A DNA stretch of 64,000 nucleotides from Lunatimonas salinarum (GCF_017811155.1 NZ_JACVCV010000013.1:110742-174741); one strand, 5' to 3'; counted from the stretch's first letter, positions 16,772-25,534 are shown. The notes: generated from the letters alone by a model not told the origin. Made by a program: numbers and translations.

Positions 16772-18511
16772 ATGCGAAATTTGCTTGTTACCCTTTTGCT
16801 CCTGCCCGCTATTGGTTTAGTTGGGTTTGCCCAACCAACGTATACCACCCGTTTTGAAGTCAGCGGGGGGCTGGAAACGGCTCAATACACCGAGGTAATT
16901 GCCTATTTCCAGCAGTTGGCAAGTGATTTTGAGGCTGTTGAAATGATTGAAATGGGGATGACGGATGCCGGGCTGCCACTGCATGTGGTCCTCTATGATC
17001 CATGGAAGCAGTTTGATCCGGCGGATTGGCACCGGGAGAACCGCTTGGTATTGTTAATCAACAACGGCATCCACCCGGGAGAGCCGGACGGGATTGATGC
17101 TTCCATGATGTTGCTCCGGGATTTGGCGTTACAGAAACGTAACCTTCCAAAAAACACGGTTCTCGCCGTAATTCCGGTGTATAACGTTGGAGGACACCTC
17201 AATCGGGGATCCCATAGCCGGGTTAATCAAAATGGTCCTCAGGAGTACGGTTTTCGGGCCAATGCCCGCAATTACGACCTGAATAGGGACTTCATCAAAG
17301 CAGATAGCCGTAATGCGCAGTCCTTCCAATCTATCTTTCACTGGTTAGGGCCGCAGGTTTTTATTGATACCCACGTGAGTAATGGGGCCGATTATCAGCA
17401 TGTTATGACACTGATTTCCACGCAACATAACCGATTGGGAGGGCCTATGGGGAGCTACTTGGAAGAAGAGTTGGAACCCAAACTCTACCGTGGGATGGAA
17501 GAGGCCGGATTTCCCTTGGTCCCCTATGTAAATGCCTGGAATGGCAAACCCGAAGATGGATGGCCTCAGTTTAAGGACAGTGGTAGGTATAGTAGCGGTT
17601 ATGCCGCTTTGTTCGGAACCTTGAGTTTTATGCCCGAGACCCACATGCTAAAACCCTATGGCGAAAGGGTTCGTTCTACCTATGCCTTATTTGAAACCTT
17701 TTTTGCAACTATCGAGCAGGATGGCGATAAGATCCTTCGTCTTTGTAAAGACCAACAAAAATGGTTGAGGCAACTGAGAGAAGTTTCCCTCAATCATCAG
17801 TTGAACAGGGAGCGCTACAAGTCAATCGTTTTCCATGGATTCGAGTCGGGAAGCAAGCCGTCTGAGGTCTCCGGTCTGCCCCGGTTGTATTATGATCGGA
17901 GTAGACCCTTTACCAAGGAGGTTACATTTTACCACACCTATGTGCCCGGTCTTTCCATTCAACTGCCTAGAGCTTATTTGATCCCTCAGGGCTGGCATCA
18001 GGTTGTGGAAAACCTTTCAAGGAATGGGGTGGAGGTGGAGAGGCTCGAAAGAGATACGGTGCTGAGGGTGACGGGGTACGAAATCGATGCTTTTAAAACC
18101 TCTCCCCGGGCCTACGAGGGCCATTACCTGCATTCTGACGTGCAGGTGGTCAAGAAGTCCTTTACCTATGCTTTTCGGAAGGGAGATTATTTGGTGCGCA
18201 CCAATCAAGTGGCTTCCCGTTATTTGGCAGAGGTGTTGGAACCACAAGGAGAGGACAGTTTTTTTGCATGGAACTTCTTTGACACCATACTTCAGGCGAA
18301 GGAGGGCTACTCTGCCTACGTTTTTGAGGATTTGGCAGCGGCTTATTTGGACGAAAATCCACTGATTAGGCAACGCCTTGAGGCAAAGAAGCTACAAGAT
18401 GAGTCCTTTGCCAACGACGGTCCCGCCCAACTTCGATGGGTCTATGACAACTCCCCATGGAGAGAACGGGAGCATAATGCCTATCCCGTTTATCGGCTGG
18501 AATTGCCTTAA
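16772..18511 (+). CDS. M14-family zinc carboxypeptidase, exported
   Basis: The start at 16772 gives a clean signal peptide (MRNLLVTLLLLPAIGLVGFAQ) and lies beyond the arg terminator; the frame itself opens at 16703 inside that terminator. The mature enzyme shows the zinc ligands His101 and Glu104 in NNGIHPGEPDG, NARNYDLNRDF with the substrate-binding Asn/Arg pair, the third zinc His in FIDTHVSNGAD and the catalytic Glu in MPETHMLKPY. The zinc domain fills about the first 330 residues; the C-terminal 240 residues are a less conserved extension with beta-rich character. It should remove C-terminal residues from peptides in the periplasm. Its stop overlaps the stop of the convergent gene. Confidence 0.92.
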   Translation: MRNLLVTLLLLPAIGLVGFAQPTYTTRFEVSGGLETAQYTEVIAYFQQLASDFEAVEMIEMGMTDAGLPLHVVLYDPWKQFDPADWHRENRLVLLINNGIHPGEPDGIDASMMLLRDLALQKRNLPKNTVLAVIPVYNVGGHLNRGSHSRVNQNGPQEYGFRANARNYDLNRDFIKADSRNAQSFQSIFHWLGPQVFIDTHVSNGADYQHVMTLISTQHNRLGGPMGSYLEEELEPKLYRGMEEAGFPLVPYVNAWNGKPEDGWPQFKDSGRYSSGYAALFGTLSFMPETHMLKPYGERVRSTYALFETFFATIEQDGDKILRLCKDQQKWLRQLREVSLNHQLNRERYKSIVFHGFESGSKPSEVSGLPRLYYDRSRPFTKEVTFYHTYVPGLSIQLPRAYLIPQGWHQVVENLSRNGVEVERLERDTVLRVTGYEIDAFKTSPRAYEGHYLHSDVQVVKKSFTYAFRKGDYLVRTNQVASRYLAEVLEPQGEDSFFAWNFFDTILQAKEGYSAYVFEDLAAAYLDENPLIRQRLEAKKLQDESFANDGPAQLRWVYDNSPWREREHNAYPVYRLELP

Positions 18512-19044
18512 AAAACGGGCATGCGAAACATTACCCGCATCGCTAGTATTCCGAGATGGAAAGGAGCTCTCCCGGTGTGTTGATACCTGAGGCTGACCTC
18601 GAGCGGTTCAAAAATGTAACCAGCTTCCGCTGCAAATCCCAACTCGGCAGTCGTTACGTTGTCACTGTTTTGTGCAAAGCGGTTGCGGGCCACATGCAGC
18701 GCAGCACCGACCTGGGGTTCAAAAAAGAGATTCTCGAAAAACATCCGGTATCCTACGGTGACGGGGATAAGATTAAACGCCACGTTATCGCCCAAAGGTA
18801 GGACAATGTTGGATCTAATGGGGAAGTAGGTGAATCCGCCGGTTAGGGTCACCTGTCCATTCATGCCTACTCCATAGAGCGCTTTTACTGAACCGCCAAA
18901 ACCGGCAGGGAACTCGTTTTGATAATACTCATTTAGGGTCAGCGCTCCATCAAACCCCACATTGAGGAAATTTTCGCCGACTTGACCGTAGGAGACCTGC
19001 GCTAAAAGGAGTAGTGCGCCTATACTTAGGTAGATTCGTGGCAT
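18508..19044 (-). CDS. Small outer-membrane beta-barrel-like protein, function unknown
   Basis: 178 residues with a signal peptide (MPRIYLSIGALLLLAQVSYGQ) and alternating polar/hydrophobic strands such as GQVTLTGGFTYFPIR, FNLIPVTVGYRMFF, LFFEPQVGAALHVAR and EVSLRYQHTG. The chain ends MRVMFRMPVF with a terminal Phe, a barrel-assembly signal. This suggests a small barrel of about eight strands in the outer membrane. No specific family was recognised. It is convergent with the M14 peptidase, the two stop codons overlapping by three bases, so antisense readthrough is possible. No partner gene is evident. Confidence 0.8.
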   Translation of the reverse strand: MPRIYLSIGALLLLAQVSYGQVGENFLNVGFDGALTLNEYYQNEFPAGFGGSVKALYGVGMNGQVTLTGGFTYFPIRSNIVLPLGDNVAFNLIPVTVGYRMFFENLFFEPQVGAALHVARNRFAQNSDNVTTAELGFAAEAGYIFEPLEVSLRYQHTGRAPFHLGILAMRVMFRMPVF

Positions 19045-19185
19045 ACATATATTATTTTAGGTATTACATCCAAAATACAAAAATAATTGGCAATTTAGTA
19101 GGTGTGTCCATCAGAACGTACATTACAAGTAAGTTAAACAGGATTTCAGCTTTTTAAGTTTTAAATTATAAATGAATAAAGCATC

Positions 19186-20964
19186 ATGAATGGTAAAGCT
19201 ATGCAATCTTTGTTGTGTCTCGGCCGTTTTTTGGGGTGCTTTTTGGCGTTTTGGGCCTGTTCTTCGTCAGACCAAGCGGATTCGGACGATTCCCGACCGT
19301 GGAAGGTTCCCGAAGAGGCGAATCATCGGTTAAACCCATTTCAAGATGAGGCGTCTGTGGAGGCGGGTCAGGCACTCTATAACGTATACTGCTGGAGTTG
19401 CCACGGGGCTAGTGGTATGGGAGATGGAGCCGCCGGAGGTGCTATGGGATCACAGCCCGCTGATTTTCACACTGAATCCTTTTTGAATCAGACAGATGGG
19501 GCGATATTTTGGAAAATCAGTCAGGGGAGAAACGTCATGCCTTCCTTTGATGAGATCCTTTCTGAACAGCAGCGGTGGCAGGTGACTGCCTACATTCGGA
19601 AATTGGGAGAGGGTATGGCGGAAACCTTGGCCGCTTCGCCTGTAAGCCTTCGGGAGGACATCAGCATACAACACTACCTAAAAGTGCCCGCCAGAGCCGT
19701 AAGAATATTTTACCAACCGGAGACAGATGCCTTGTGGTATGCGACTTTTGGAGGGGATGTCTACAAGATAGACCGAAGCGAAAGACCTCTGCACGCTGAA
19801 AAGGTTATTACTGCCACAGAGCATGGCATAAACAGGCTTCAAGGCGCCACCGTTTATGGAAACACACTTTTTTTGGCGGGCAATATACGGGTAAATGACA
19901 ACAAGGGCACCACCGGATGGATGATGCGGGTGGAGTTGAATCCCTTGGGAAACCATCGGGTTTCAAAGGTGTTTTCTACCGTGGAGTACGGAACCACGAG
20001 CACCCCCTTTGACCATGGCTGGAGTGCCGTCAAGGTTAGCCCGGATGGGCGGTATATTTACGTAGTCAGTGGGTCGAGGACAGACCACGGAGAGGTTCAG
20101 GATAATAAAGGAGCGTATCCCAATTCCAGAAACGAGCCGTTAACTGCTGGGATTTTTCGATTTCCCATTGACGCGCAGGATGTATTATTGCCAAACGATC
20201 TGGAAGCATTGCGCAACGCGGGTTACCTGTATGCAGAGGGTATTCGAAATGCGTATGATTTCGATTTTGACAAGGACGGTAACCTCTTTGCCGTCGTCAA
20301 TTCAGGCGATTACGACCAGAGCGAAGATATGTTTTGGGTTCGGGAGGGACATCACTATGGATTCCCCTGGGTAATGGGTGGGTTGGACACCCCGCAGCAG
20401 TTTGCAGATTGGTACCCCGACCCAGAAAAAGATCCTTTCTTGAATACTTCGGCCGCTGCCTGGCCCGAGGGCTTTTACAATGATCCCCAGTTCCCAAAAA
20501 GACCCGAAGGTATTGCATTTACACCTGGGATGCGAAATTTTGGTCCCGATGCCGTTAAATACAGGGACAGGGCAACCGGTGATATCAGGGACGCATTCGA
20601 GGAAGGAACAAGTATCGTTGGTTTTACCGCCCATTCTTCGCCATTAGGCTTGAATTTTGACCGAGAGCATTGGTTGGGTGGTTCGTACACCGGGAGTGCT
20701 TTTACACTTCGGTATACCAATGGAACCAAATCCAGCCTCATGCAGCCTTTTACAGATAGCGGGGAAGACTTGCTGCAATTGCGGGTGACTTTTGATCCCG
20801 AGGTATCGAACTTCCGGCTGAATACTTGGCGTATTGCCGAGGGGTTTTCGCAGCCAGTGGATGCGGTACTGGTTGGCAATGAATTGTATGTAATCGAATA
20901 TGGTGGAAGGCAACGAGGTGGGAACATCTGGAAGGTAATCTTTCCAAAAACTGACGCATTATGA
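19186..20964 (+). CDS. Lipoprotein with cytochrome c domain fused to a sugar-dehydrogenase-like beta-propeller
   Basis: 592 residues from the ATG at 19186 (a second ATG at 19201 is possible). A lipobox-like FLAFWAC precedes a cytochrome c domain with the haem motif CWSCH at residues 69-73 and a likely axial Met in GRNVMPSFDE. From about residue 150 the protein becomes a beta-propeller of the soluble glucose/sorbosone dehydrogenase type: VSPDGRYIYVVSGSRTDHGE, GIRNAYDFDFDKDGNLFAVVNSGDYDQSED, HHYGFPWVMGG. It may oxidise a sugar and pass electrons to its own haem at the outer face of the cell envelope; the substrate is unknown. The next gene, a sulfatase, overlaps it by four bases, pointing to a shared catabolic task. 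Confidence 0.88.
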   Translation: MNGKAMQSLLCLGRFLGCFLAFWACSSSDQADSDDSRPWKVPEEANHRLNPFQDEASVEAGQALYNVYCWSCHGASGMGDGAAGGAMGSQPADFHTESFLNQTDGAIFWKISQGRNVMPSFDEILSEQQRWQVTAYIRKLGEGMAETLAASPVSLREDISIQHYLKVPARAVRIFYQPETDALWYATFGGDVYKIDRSERPLHAEKVITATEHGINRLQGATVYGNTLFLAGNIRVNDNKGTTGWMMRVELNPLGNHRVSKVFSTVEYGTTSTPFDHGWSAVKVSPDGRYIYVVSGSRTDHGEVQDNKGAYPNSRNEPLTAGIFRFPIDAQDVLLPNDLEALRNAGYLYAEGIRNAYDFDFDKDGNLFAVVNSGDYDQSEDMFWVREGHHYGFPWVMGGLDTPQQFADWYPDPEKDPFLNTSAAAWPEGFYNDPQFPKRPEGIAFTPGMRNFGPDAVKYRDRATGDIRDAFEEGTSIVGFTAHSSPLGLNFDREHWLGGSYTGSAFTLRYTNGTKSSLMQPFTDSGEDLLQLRVTFDPEVSNFRLNTWRIAEGFSQPVDAVLVGNELYVIEYGGRQRGGNIWKVIFPKTDAL

Positions 20965-22481
20965 AATTAAAATCACGCTTGATGGTAGAGGTAATGGGCT
21001 ATTCAATGGCCTTGGTGTTGTTTTTTGGATGTGCTAAAGAACAGCAATCGCAGGAAAAGCCCAGACCGAATGTCCTTTTCATTGCCATTGATGACTTGAA
21101 TGACTGGGTAGGCGTGTTGGGCGGACACCCACAGATTCAAACCCCGAATATTGACCGACTAGCGGCAAGGGGTGTATTGTTTGCCAATGCCCATACGCAG
21201 GCGCCATTGTGCAATCCTTCCCGAGCCAGTATTTTAACCGGATACAGGCCTTCCACAACGGGTATCTACAACCTCTCGCCTCACTTTAGGGATGTGGAGA
21301 TGACCAGAGATGCGGTGACTTTGCCCCAGTATTTTCACCAATACGGGTACCGTACCCTTTCCAACGGGAAGATATTCCATACGCTGGGCAATTCGGAAGA
21401 GAAGCGGACAGATTTTGAGGAATGGGGACCGATTGGGGGAGGCACTGCGGGACATCCGACCGAAAAGCTTGTGCCCAATACCCATATGGGCAATCATCCG
21501 CTAATCGATTGGGGCGTTTATCCTGAAGTGGGGGACAGTGTGCGAAATGATTATAAAGTAGCTACATGGGCGGAACAAAAATTGGAGGAGTTGGCCGTGC
21601 AGGAAGACGGAAGGCCGTTTTTTATGGCCGTAGGCTTCTGGCTGCCCCATGTGCCGCTCTATGCGACAAAAAAATGGTTCGACTTATATCCGGAGCATGC
21701 CGGGATCCACTTACCTGAAGCACCGGAGGATGATCGAATAGATATTCCGGATTTCTCTTGGTACTTGCATTGGTACCTTCCAGAGGTGCGCTTGAGTTGG
21801 CTAAAGGAAAACAACCAATGGGAGCGTTTTGTAAGGGCTTACATGGCCACGATTAGTTTTACCGACGCACAGGTGGGCAGGGTCTTGGACGCCTTGGATA
21901 AGCAGGGACTATCAGATAATACCATTGTGGTGCTGTGGTCTGATCATGGGTTTCACCTGGGAGAGAAAGGGATAACCGGAAAGAATACCCTCTGGGAACG
22001 TGCTACCCATGTTCCTTTGATTTTTGCCGGTCCGGAAATTCCTAAAGGAGAAGTCGTAAACCGGCCGGCCGAACTATTGGATATCTACCCAACCCTGGTT
22101 GAGTGGGCCGGATTGCCCACCAAAGATGGATTGGAAGGCATTTCGCTCGCTCCTCAGTTGCGGGATTCCAATGCGCCCCGAAAACGACCAGCTATCACCA
22201 CTCATAATCCCGGTAACAACAGTGTCAGGACAGAACGATGGCGGTATATCCGATATGCGGATGGATCCGAAGAACTCTATGACCACGACGAAGACCCTCA
22301 CGAACACTTGAATTTAGCCTCGAATCCAGCTTATGCCGAGGTAAAGACCGAGCTGGCTGCTTGGCTAACGACAGAAGACGCCCCGCATGCGCCGGGGAGT
22401 AAACACCGAAATTTGGAAAAGATCGATGGCGTATGGCACTGGGAGGGTAATCCAATTAATTGGGATGATTGGGTGAAGTGA
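20961..22481 (+). CDS. S1-family sulfatase, iduronate-2-sulfatase-like lipoprotein
   Basis: 506 residues. A lipobox-like ALVLFFGC near residue 24 precedes the metal-binding NVLFIAIDDLNDWVGVLGG block. The formylglycine site is CNPSRASILTGYRPS with Cys84. YRTLSNGKIFH, PFFMAVGFWLPHVPL and VLWSDHGFHLGEKG match iduronate-2-sulfatase-like (S1_7-type) enzymes rather than the arylsulfatase type found at 946. The start codon overlaps the stop of the cytochrome/propeller gene (ATGA), so the two are translationally coupled. Removal of a 2-O-sulfate from a uronic acid before oxidation is a plausible role but is inference. Confidence 0.93.
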   Translation: MKLKSRLMVEVMGYSMALVLFFGCAKEQQSQEKPRPNVLFIAIDDLNDWVGVLGGHPQIQTPNIDRLAARGVLFANAHTQAPLCNPSRASILTGYRPSTTGIYNLSPHFRDVEMTRDAVTLPQYFHQYGYRTLSNGKIFHTLGNSEEKRTDFEEWGPIGGGTAGHPTEKLVPNTHMGNHPLIDWGVYPEVGDSVRNDYKVATWAEQKLEELAVQEDGRPFFMAVGFWLPHVPLYATKKWFDLYPEHAGIHLPEAPEDDRIDIPDFSWYLHWYLPEVRLSWLKENNQWERFVRAYMATISFTDAQVGRVLDALDKQGLSDNTIVVLWSDHGFHLGEKGITGKNTLWERATHVPLIFAGPEIPKGEVVNRPAELLDIYPTLVEWAGLPTKDGLEGISLAPQLRDSNAPRKRPAITTHNPGNNSVRTERWRYIRYADGSEELYDHDEDPHEHLNLASNPAYAEVKTELAAWLTTEDAPHAPGSKHRNLEKIDGVWHWEGNPINWDDWVK

Positions 22482-22700
22482 TTTCAGATCAAGCTGAAAC
22501 GATTAGAATCAGACATATATCCGATCATTGTTCTGTGTGTATGCGTAAATTGGGTTGTTTTCCAAATTATAATTTTTTTAATTTGCTTCCCTAGATAGGC
22601 TTTGCTGTTAATAAAATTTTAATTCTAAGTCGATGGATTAAAAAAAATATATTTTTTAAGAATACTTAATTAAAAATTTTTTAAATCAAAAAACCCCTAT

Positions 22701-22708
22701 TATCTTTG
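22701..22708 (+). promoter_or_regulatory. Bacteroidota-type -7 promoter element before the tRNA-like RNA
   Basis: TATCTTTG at 22701-22708 matches the Bacteroidota -7 consensus TAnnTTTG exactly. It sits at the end of roughly 120 bases of almost pure A/T, which could act as an upstream element. No clear TTTG -33 box is present at the usual spacing. Transcription would start near 22714 and read into the tRNA-like element. Confidence 0.6.
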
Positions 22709-22713
22709 TGTCA

Positions 22714-22882
22714 TTGAAAGAGACAAATTTTTTTGGTTTTTTCTGTAACAAAGCTGAAAATGGCTTGATGGAGGCAAAGAATCGTCTTTGCAGGAGGTTC
22801 GAATCCTTCTGTTACAGCTTGGTTATTTTGGGTTTATTGTTAATTGACTAAAGCTATGAAACATTGTTTCATAGCTTTTTTT
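22714..22882 (+). ncRNA. Putative small RNA with tRNA-like domain lacking an anticodon loop
   Basis: No reading frame covers this stretch. An 8-base-pair acceptor-like stem joins CTGTAACA (22743-22750) to TGTTACAG (22810-22817). It stacks directly on a canonical T arm: GGAGG (22793-22797), loop TTCGAAT, CCTTC (22805-22809). A short 4-base-pair arm (22751-22754 with 22763-22766, 8-base loop) sits where a D arm would be. In place of an anticodon arm there is a perfect 7-base-pair stem (22774-22780 with 22785-22791) capped by the tetraloop ATCG, so no decoding triplet can be read. A promoter-like TATCTTTG lies upstream and a strong terminator downstream, giving a transcript of about 170 nucleotides. 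It could be a tRNA pseudogene, but the intact pairing and own transcription signals argue for a functional RNA. The 5' end is estimated. Confidence 0.55.
22850..22882 (+). terminator. Intrinsic terminator of the tRNA-like RNA
   Basis: Perfect 13-base-pair stem, AAAGCTATGAAAC (22850-22862) with GTTTCATAGCTTT (22866-22878), three-base loop, and a T-run to 22882. It reads for the plus strand and also ends just before the stop of the convergent gene at 22895, so it may work in both directions. Confidence 0.92.
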
Positions 22883-22894
22883 ATGAGCTTTGGT

Positions 22895-23374
22895 CTAGGG
22901 TTCATTTCCGTTCCAGATGTCGTGTGTAGTAATCCATTCTCCGTTTCTTTTTTCCAAAATATTGAGGTACTTGGAGGTTGAATTGAGAGTGTCTCCGGTT
23001 ATTTTACTGATCAGGGTAACGTTGGCAAAACCCCGCCCATATGCCAAATCGCCGTCAACAACCACATCGTCGTAGCCACTTTCCAGGATGGTTTTGTATT
23101 CGTCAAAAATAGCTTGGTAATAGGATTCCACGGATTTTTTGCCTCTGAGCGTTTCTTTACTAGGCGCCATTAAAAAGGCATCTTCTGCAAAGTATCGCGC
23201 AATTTCGGAGGCGTTTCCATCGTTAAATGCGCGCGCCCTTGCGCCACTCATGGCAGTGATGATTTCAATGTCTTTTTGGTAATCCATGGGAGTTGGCTTG
23301 GTTGAAGTATTCTCTGTGGAGCAAGCACACAGGAGTATGCCGGCGAACAGAATTGAAGAGATCTGTTTGTGCAT
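22895..23374 (-). CDS. DUF4440 / SnoaL-like (NTF2-fold) lipoprotein
   Basis: 159 residues from the ATG at 23374, chosen because it begins a lipoprotein leader (MHKQISSILFAGILLCAC); the frame opens 11 codons earlier. The mature part shows the NTF2-like pattern of DUF4440 proteins: ARAFNDGNASEIARYFAEDAFLMAPSKE, LRGKKSVESYYQAIFDEYK, VDGDLAYGRGFANVTL and NGEWITTHDIWN. Members are small alpha+beta cone folds that bind or isomerise small molecules; no function is assigned to this one. It is a single gene on the minus strand between the tRNA-like RNA and the hydrolase operon. Confidence 0.85.
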   Translation of the reverse strand: MHKQISSILFAGILLCACSTENTSTKPTPMDYQKDIEIITAMSGARARAFNDGNASEIARYFAEDAFLMAPSKETLRGKKSVESYYQAIFDEYKTILESGYDDVVVDGDLAYGRGFANVTLISKITGDTLNSTSKYLNILEKRNGEWITTHDIWNGNEP

Positions 23375-23555
23375 GATGAATCGTTTTTTTCGACTTCCAA
23401 GGTACAAATTCCCGGCAAATTTCCCCGGTATAGCGGGATTGTGTCGATTTTAGGGGAGTCAAGTACATCGAGGTTCCCATGGATTTTTATATTTTGGAAT
23501 ATTCTTTGGAAATTAATGCATTCTGTATAACTTATATCCTGAAAATCTAACCTCC

Positions 23556-24572
23556 ATGAATAACCAATTTGACACGGTGCCCTTCACAGCGCTAGATGGG
23601 TTTCCTTGTAACCTAAAGCATTACCTCACGAACAATCCCACCCCAAAAGGGCCTGTGCTTTTGGTTCATGGGGCAGGAGTGAGGAGCAATATTTTTAATC
23701 CTCCCGCAGAGCAAAACCTCATTCATATGCTTTCACATGCGGGGTACGATGTGTGGTTGGAAAATTGGCGAGCAAGTATTGACCTGATGCCCAACGAGTG
23801 GGACTTGGACCAAGTGGCCTATCACGATCATCCGGCAGCCGTGCAGAAAGTGTTGGAGTGCACGGGTTATTCGGAGCTGAAGGCAATCGTTCACTGTCAG
23901 GGCAGTACCAGCTTTATGATCTCAGCGGCATTGGGCCTATTGCCAGAGGTCAAAGTCATCATCAGTAATGCAGTTTCGCTGCATCCTATAATCCCCCGGT
24001 TTTCAGTGTTTAAGCTGAATGTACTGCTACCAATCGTAGGCACCCTTTTTGACTACTTGGATCCCTCTTGGGGTTTGGGGGCACCTGATTTTAAATCCAA
24101 GCTGATTAAAAAGCTGGTAAAAGCCACCCATTGGGAAGAAGATACCACGGTAGGCAAGATGGTTAGTTTTACTTACGGGTCTGGCATGCCGGCACTCTGG
24201 GAGCTGGAGAACCTGGACAAGAAAACCATGGACTGGATTCAGTATGAATTCGCCCATGTGCCCCTAACATTTTTCCGCCATATAAGAAGCTGCGTACGTG
24301 CGGGGGTGCTTAAGCCATCCGCCGGATCAGGCATTGACTATCAGGTCTTGCCGCCCAAGACCGATGCCCGGGTCGTCCTCTTTGCTGGGGAGAAGAATAA
24401 ATGTTTTTTGGCGGAAAGCCAGATGCGGACCTTTGACTACTTGGAAAAGCTGAACCCGGGTTATCACCAACTATATCTTCTGAAGGAATACAGCCACTTG
24501 GATGTGTTTTTTGGAAAAAATGCTCCCGTAGATGTGTTTCCGAAGATGATAGCCGAATTAAACAATAATTGA
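23556..24572 (+). CDS. Alpha/beta-hydrolase with a Cys lipase box, first gene of GMC operon
   Basis: 338 residues with the alpha/beta-hydrolase pattern: LLVHGAGVRSNIF (oxyanion loop), YDVWLENWRAS, and the nucleophile elbow AIVHCQGSTSFM. The elbow has the form x-H-C-Q-G, so the nucleophile would be Cys rather than Ser, as in the G-x-C-x-G box of PHA synthases. A late Asp lies near FAGEKNKCF and a His in EYSHLDVFFGK. No signal peptide is seen, so it is cytoplasmic. Hydrolases of this kind occur beside or fused to ChoD-like GMC oxidoreductases in actinobacteria. Here the GMC oxidoreductase is three genes downstream. The acetoacetate-decarboxylase-like gene starts three bases after the stop. Confidence 0.85.
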   Translation: MNNQFDTVPFTALDGFPCNLKHYLTNNPTPKGPVLLVHGAGVRSNIFNPPAEQNLIHMLSHAGYDVWLENWRASIDLMPNEWDLDQVAYHDHPAAVQKVLECTGYSELKAIVHCQGSTSFMISAALGLLPEVKVIISNAVSLHPIIPRFSVFKLNVLLPIVGTLFDYLDPSWGLGAPDFKSKLIKKLVKATHWEEDTTVGKMVSFTYGSGMPALWELENLDKKTMDWIQYEFAHVPLTFFRHIRSCVRAGVLKPSAGSGIDYQVLPPKTDARVVLFAGEKNKCFLAESQMRTFDYLEKLNPGYHQLYLLKEYSHLDVFFGKNAPVDVFPKMIAELNNN

Positions 24573-24575
24573 CCC

Positions 24576-25460
24576 ATGCCGCCAAGAAGGATCAAAAGAT
24601 ATACGGGTAGATTTGCACTGGTAGACGGAATACCCTATCAGATGCCTATTCAGGCCAAGAATGCCCCGGCGTTTATGGCTGGATTTTCCTGTGATTGGGA
24701 AAAGGCCAATGCGCTGTTGCCGGGAAACGAGATTCATGCGTTGAAATTGCCCAATGGCCGGGCCGTTTTGCTCATTACGGTGATCAACTATGTGGACACC
24801 AGTATTGGAAAATACATCGAGTTTAGCATCGCTATCGGCTGCACGCATGGAAAAAAGCCAGCTCCTAGAATACTGAATGCGCTTTTTTCGAGTGTTTACG
24901 GTACAGGTCAATTTATATTAGACCTTCCGGTAAGTTCGGAAGTATCCGTAAAAGGAGGAAAGGGAATCTGGGGCATGCCCAAGCATCAGGCAAATCTGGA
25001 CTTTGTGGATACACCTACAAGCGTCAGCAGCCAATATGAAAAAGATGGGCAGTTTGCCTTTCGCATAGAAATTCAAAAGCCGCGATCCAGCAGCTTGGGT
25101 ATCCGAATTGGCGCCACCAATTATTGCCAATACCGAAACATGCTCATGGCCTCCTATGTGTATTTTCAGACAAAGGTAGGACTAAATCTATTTGGGAAAG
25201 CCAAAGCAACCCTTCATATTGGAGATCATCCCCATGTGGCCATGCTTCGGAAAATCGACGTGAATCCTGACCCGTTGTTCACGACTTACATGCCTGCGGC
25301 AAACGGTATTTTGGATGACCATTTTCAATGTTGGTTCCTCACCTACGAACAGCTACCGACCCAAATGCCGGAAGGGTTGGAATCGGTGACGGATTTGGGG
25401 TTAGGGGAGGAATGGCTATCGGCACCGCAGATCCAAGATATTGAAAAGTACCGCTTATAG
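24576..25460 (+). CDS. Acetoacetate decarboxylase family protein
   Basis: 294 residues resembling the acetoacetate decarboxylase (ADC) superfamily: an early YQMPIQAKNAPAFMAGFSCD block, IEFSIAIGCTHG, then GKGIWGMPKHQANLDF. In ADC the equivalent G-(F/Y)-P-K-K segment supplies the Schiff-base Lys and a second Lys that lowers its pKa. Here the first Lys is kept (MPKH), but the second is His, so chemistry may differ; ADC-like enzymes with aldolase/dehydratase activity are known. It is tightly linked to the hydrolase upstream (3-base gap) and the metallophosphoesterase downstream (74-base gap). The substrate is unknown; a 3-keto acid derived from a lipid or steroid is a reasonable guess from the GMC neighbour. 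Confidence 0.82.
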   Translation: MPPRRIKRYTGRFALVDGIPYQMPIQAKNAPAFMAGFSCDWEKANALLPGNEIHALKLPNGRAVLLITVINYVDTSIGKYIEFSIAIGCTHGKKPAPRILNALFSSVYGTGQFILDLPVSSEVSVKGGKGIWGMPKHQANLDFVDTPTSVSSQYEKDGQFAFRIEIQKPRSSSLGIRIGATNYCQYRNMLMASYVYFQTKVGLNLFGKAKATLHIGDHPHVAMLRKIDVNPDPLFTTYMPAANGILDDHFQCWFLTYEQLPTQMPEGLESVTDLGLGEEWLSAPQIQDIEKYRL

Positions 25461-25534
25461 CAAGCGGAGAACCCGATTTATACCACACAGAGGGTATTGG
25501 AACGGCAAATAGTGATGATACAAACCACAGTAAG

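Noticed and set aside
22743..22817. A normal tRNA or tRNA-Sec gene.
   Set aside because: No 7-base anticodon loop can be folded; the central arm is a 7-pair stem with a tetraloop. tRNA-Sec also needs a long variable arm and about 95 bases, and this element is about 75.
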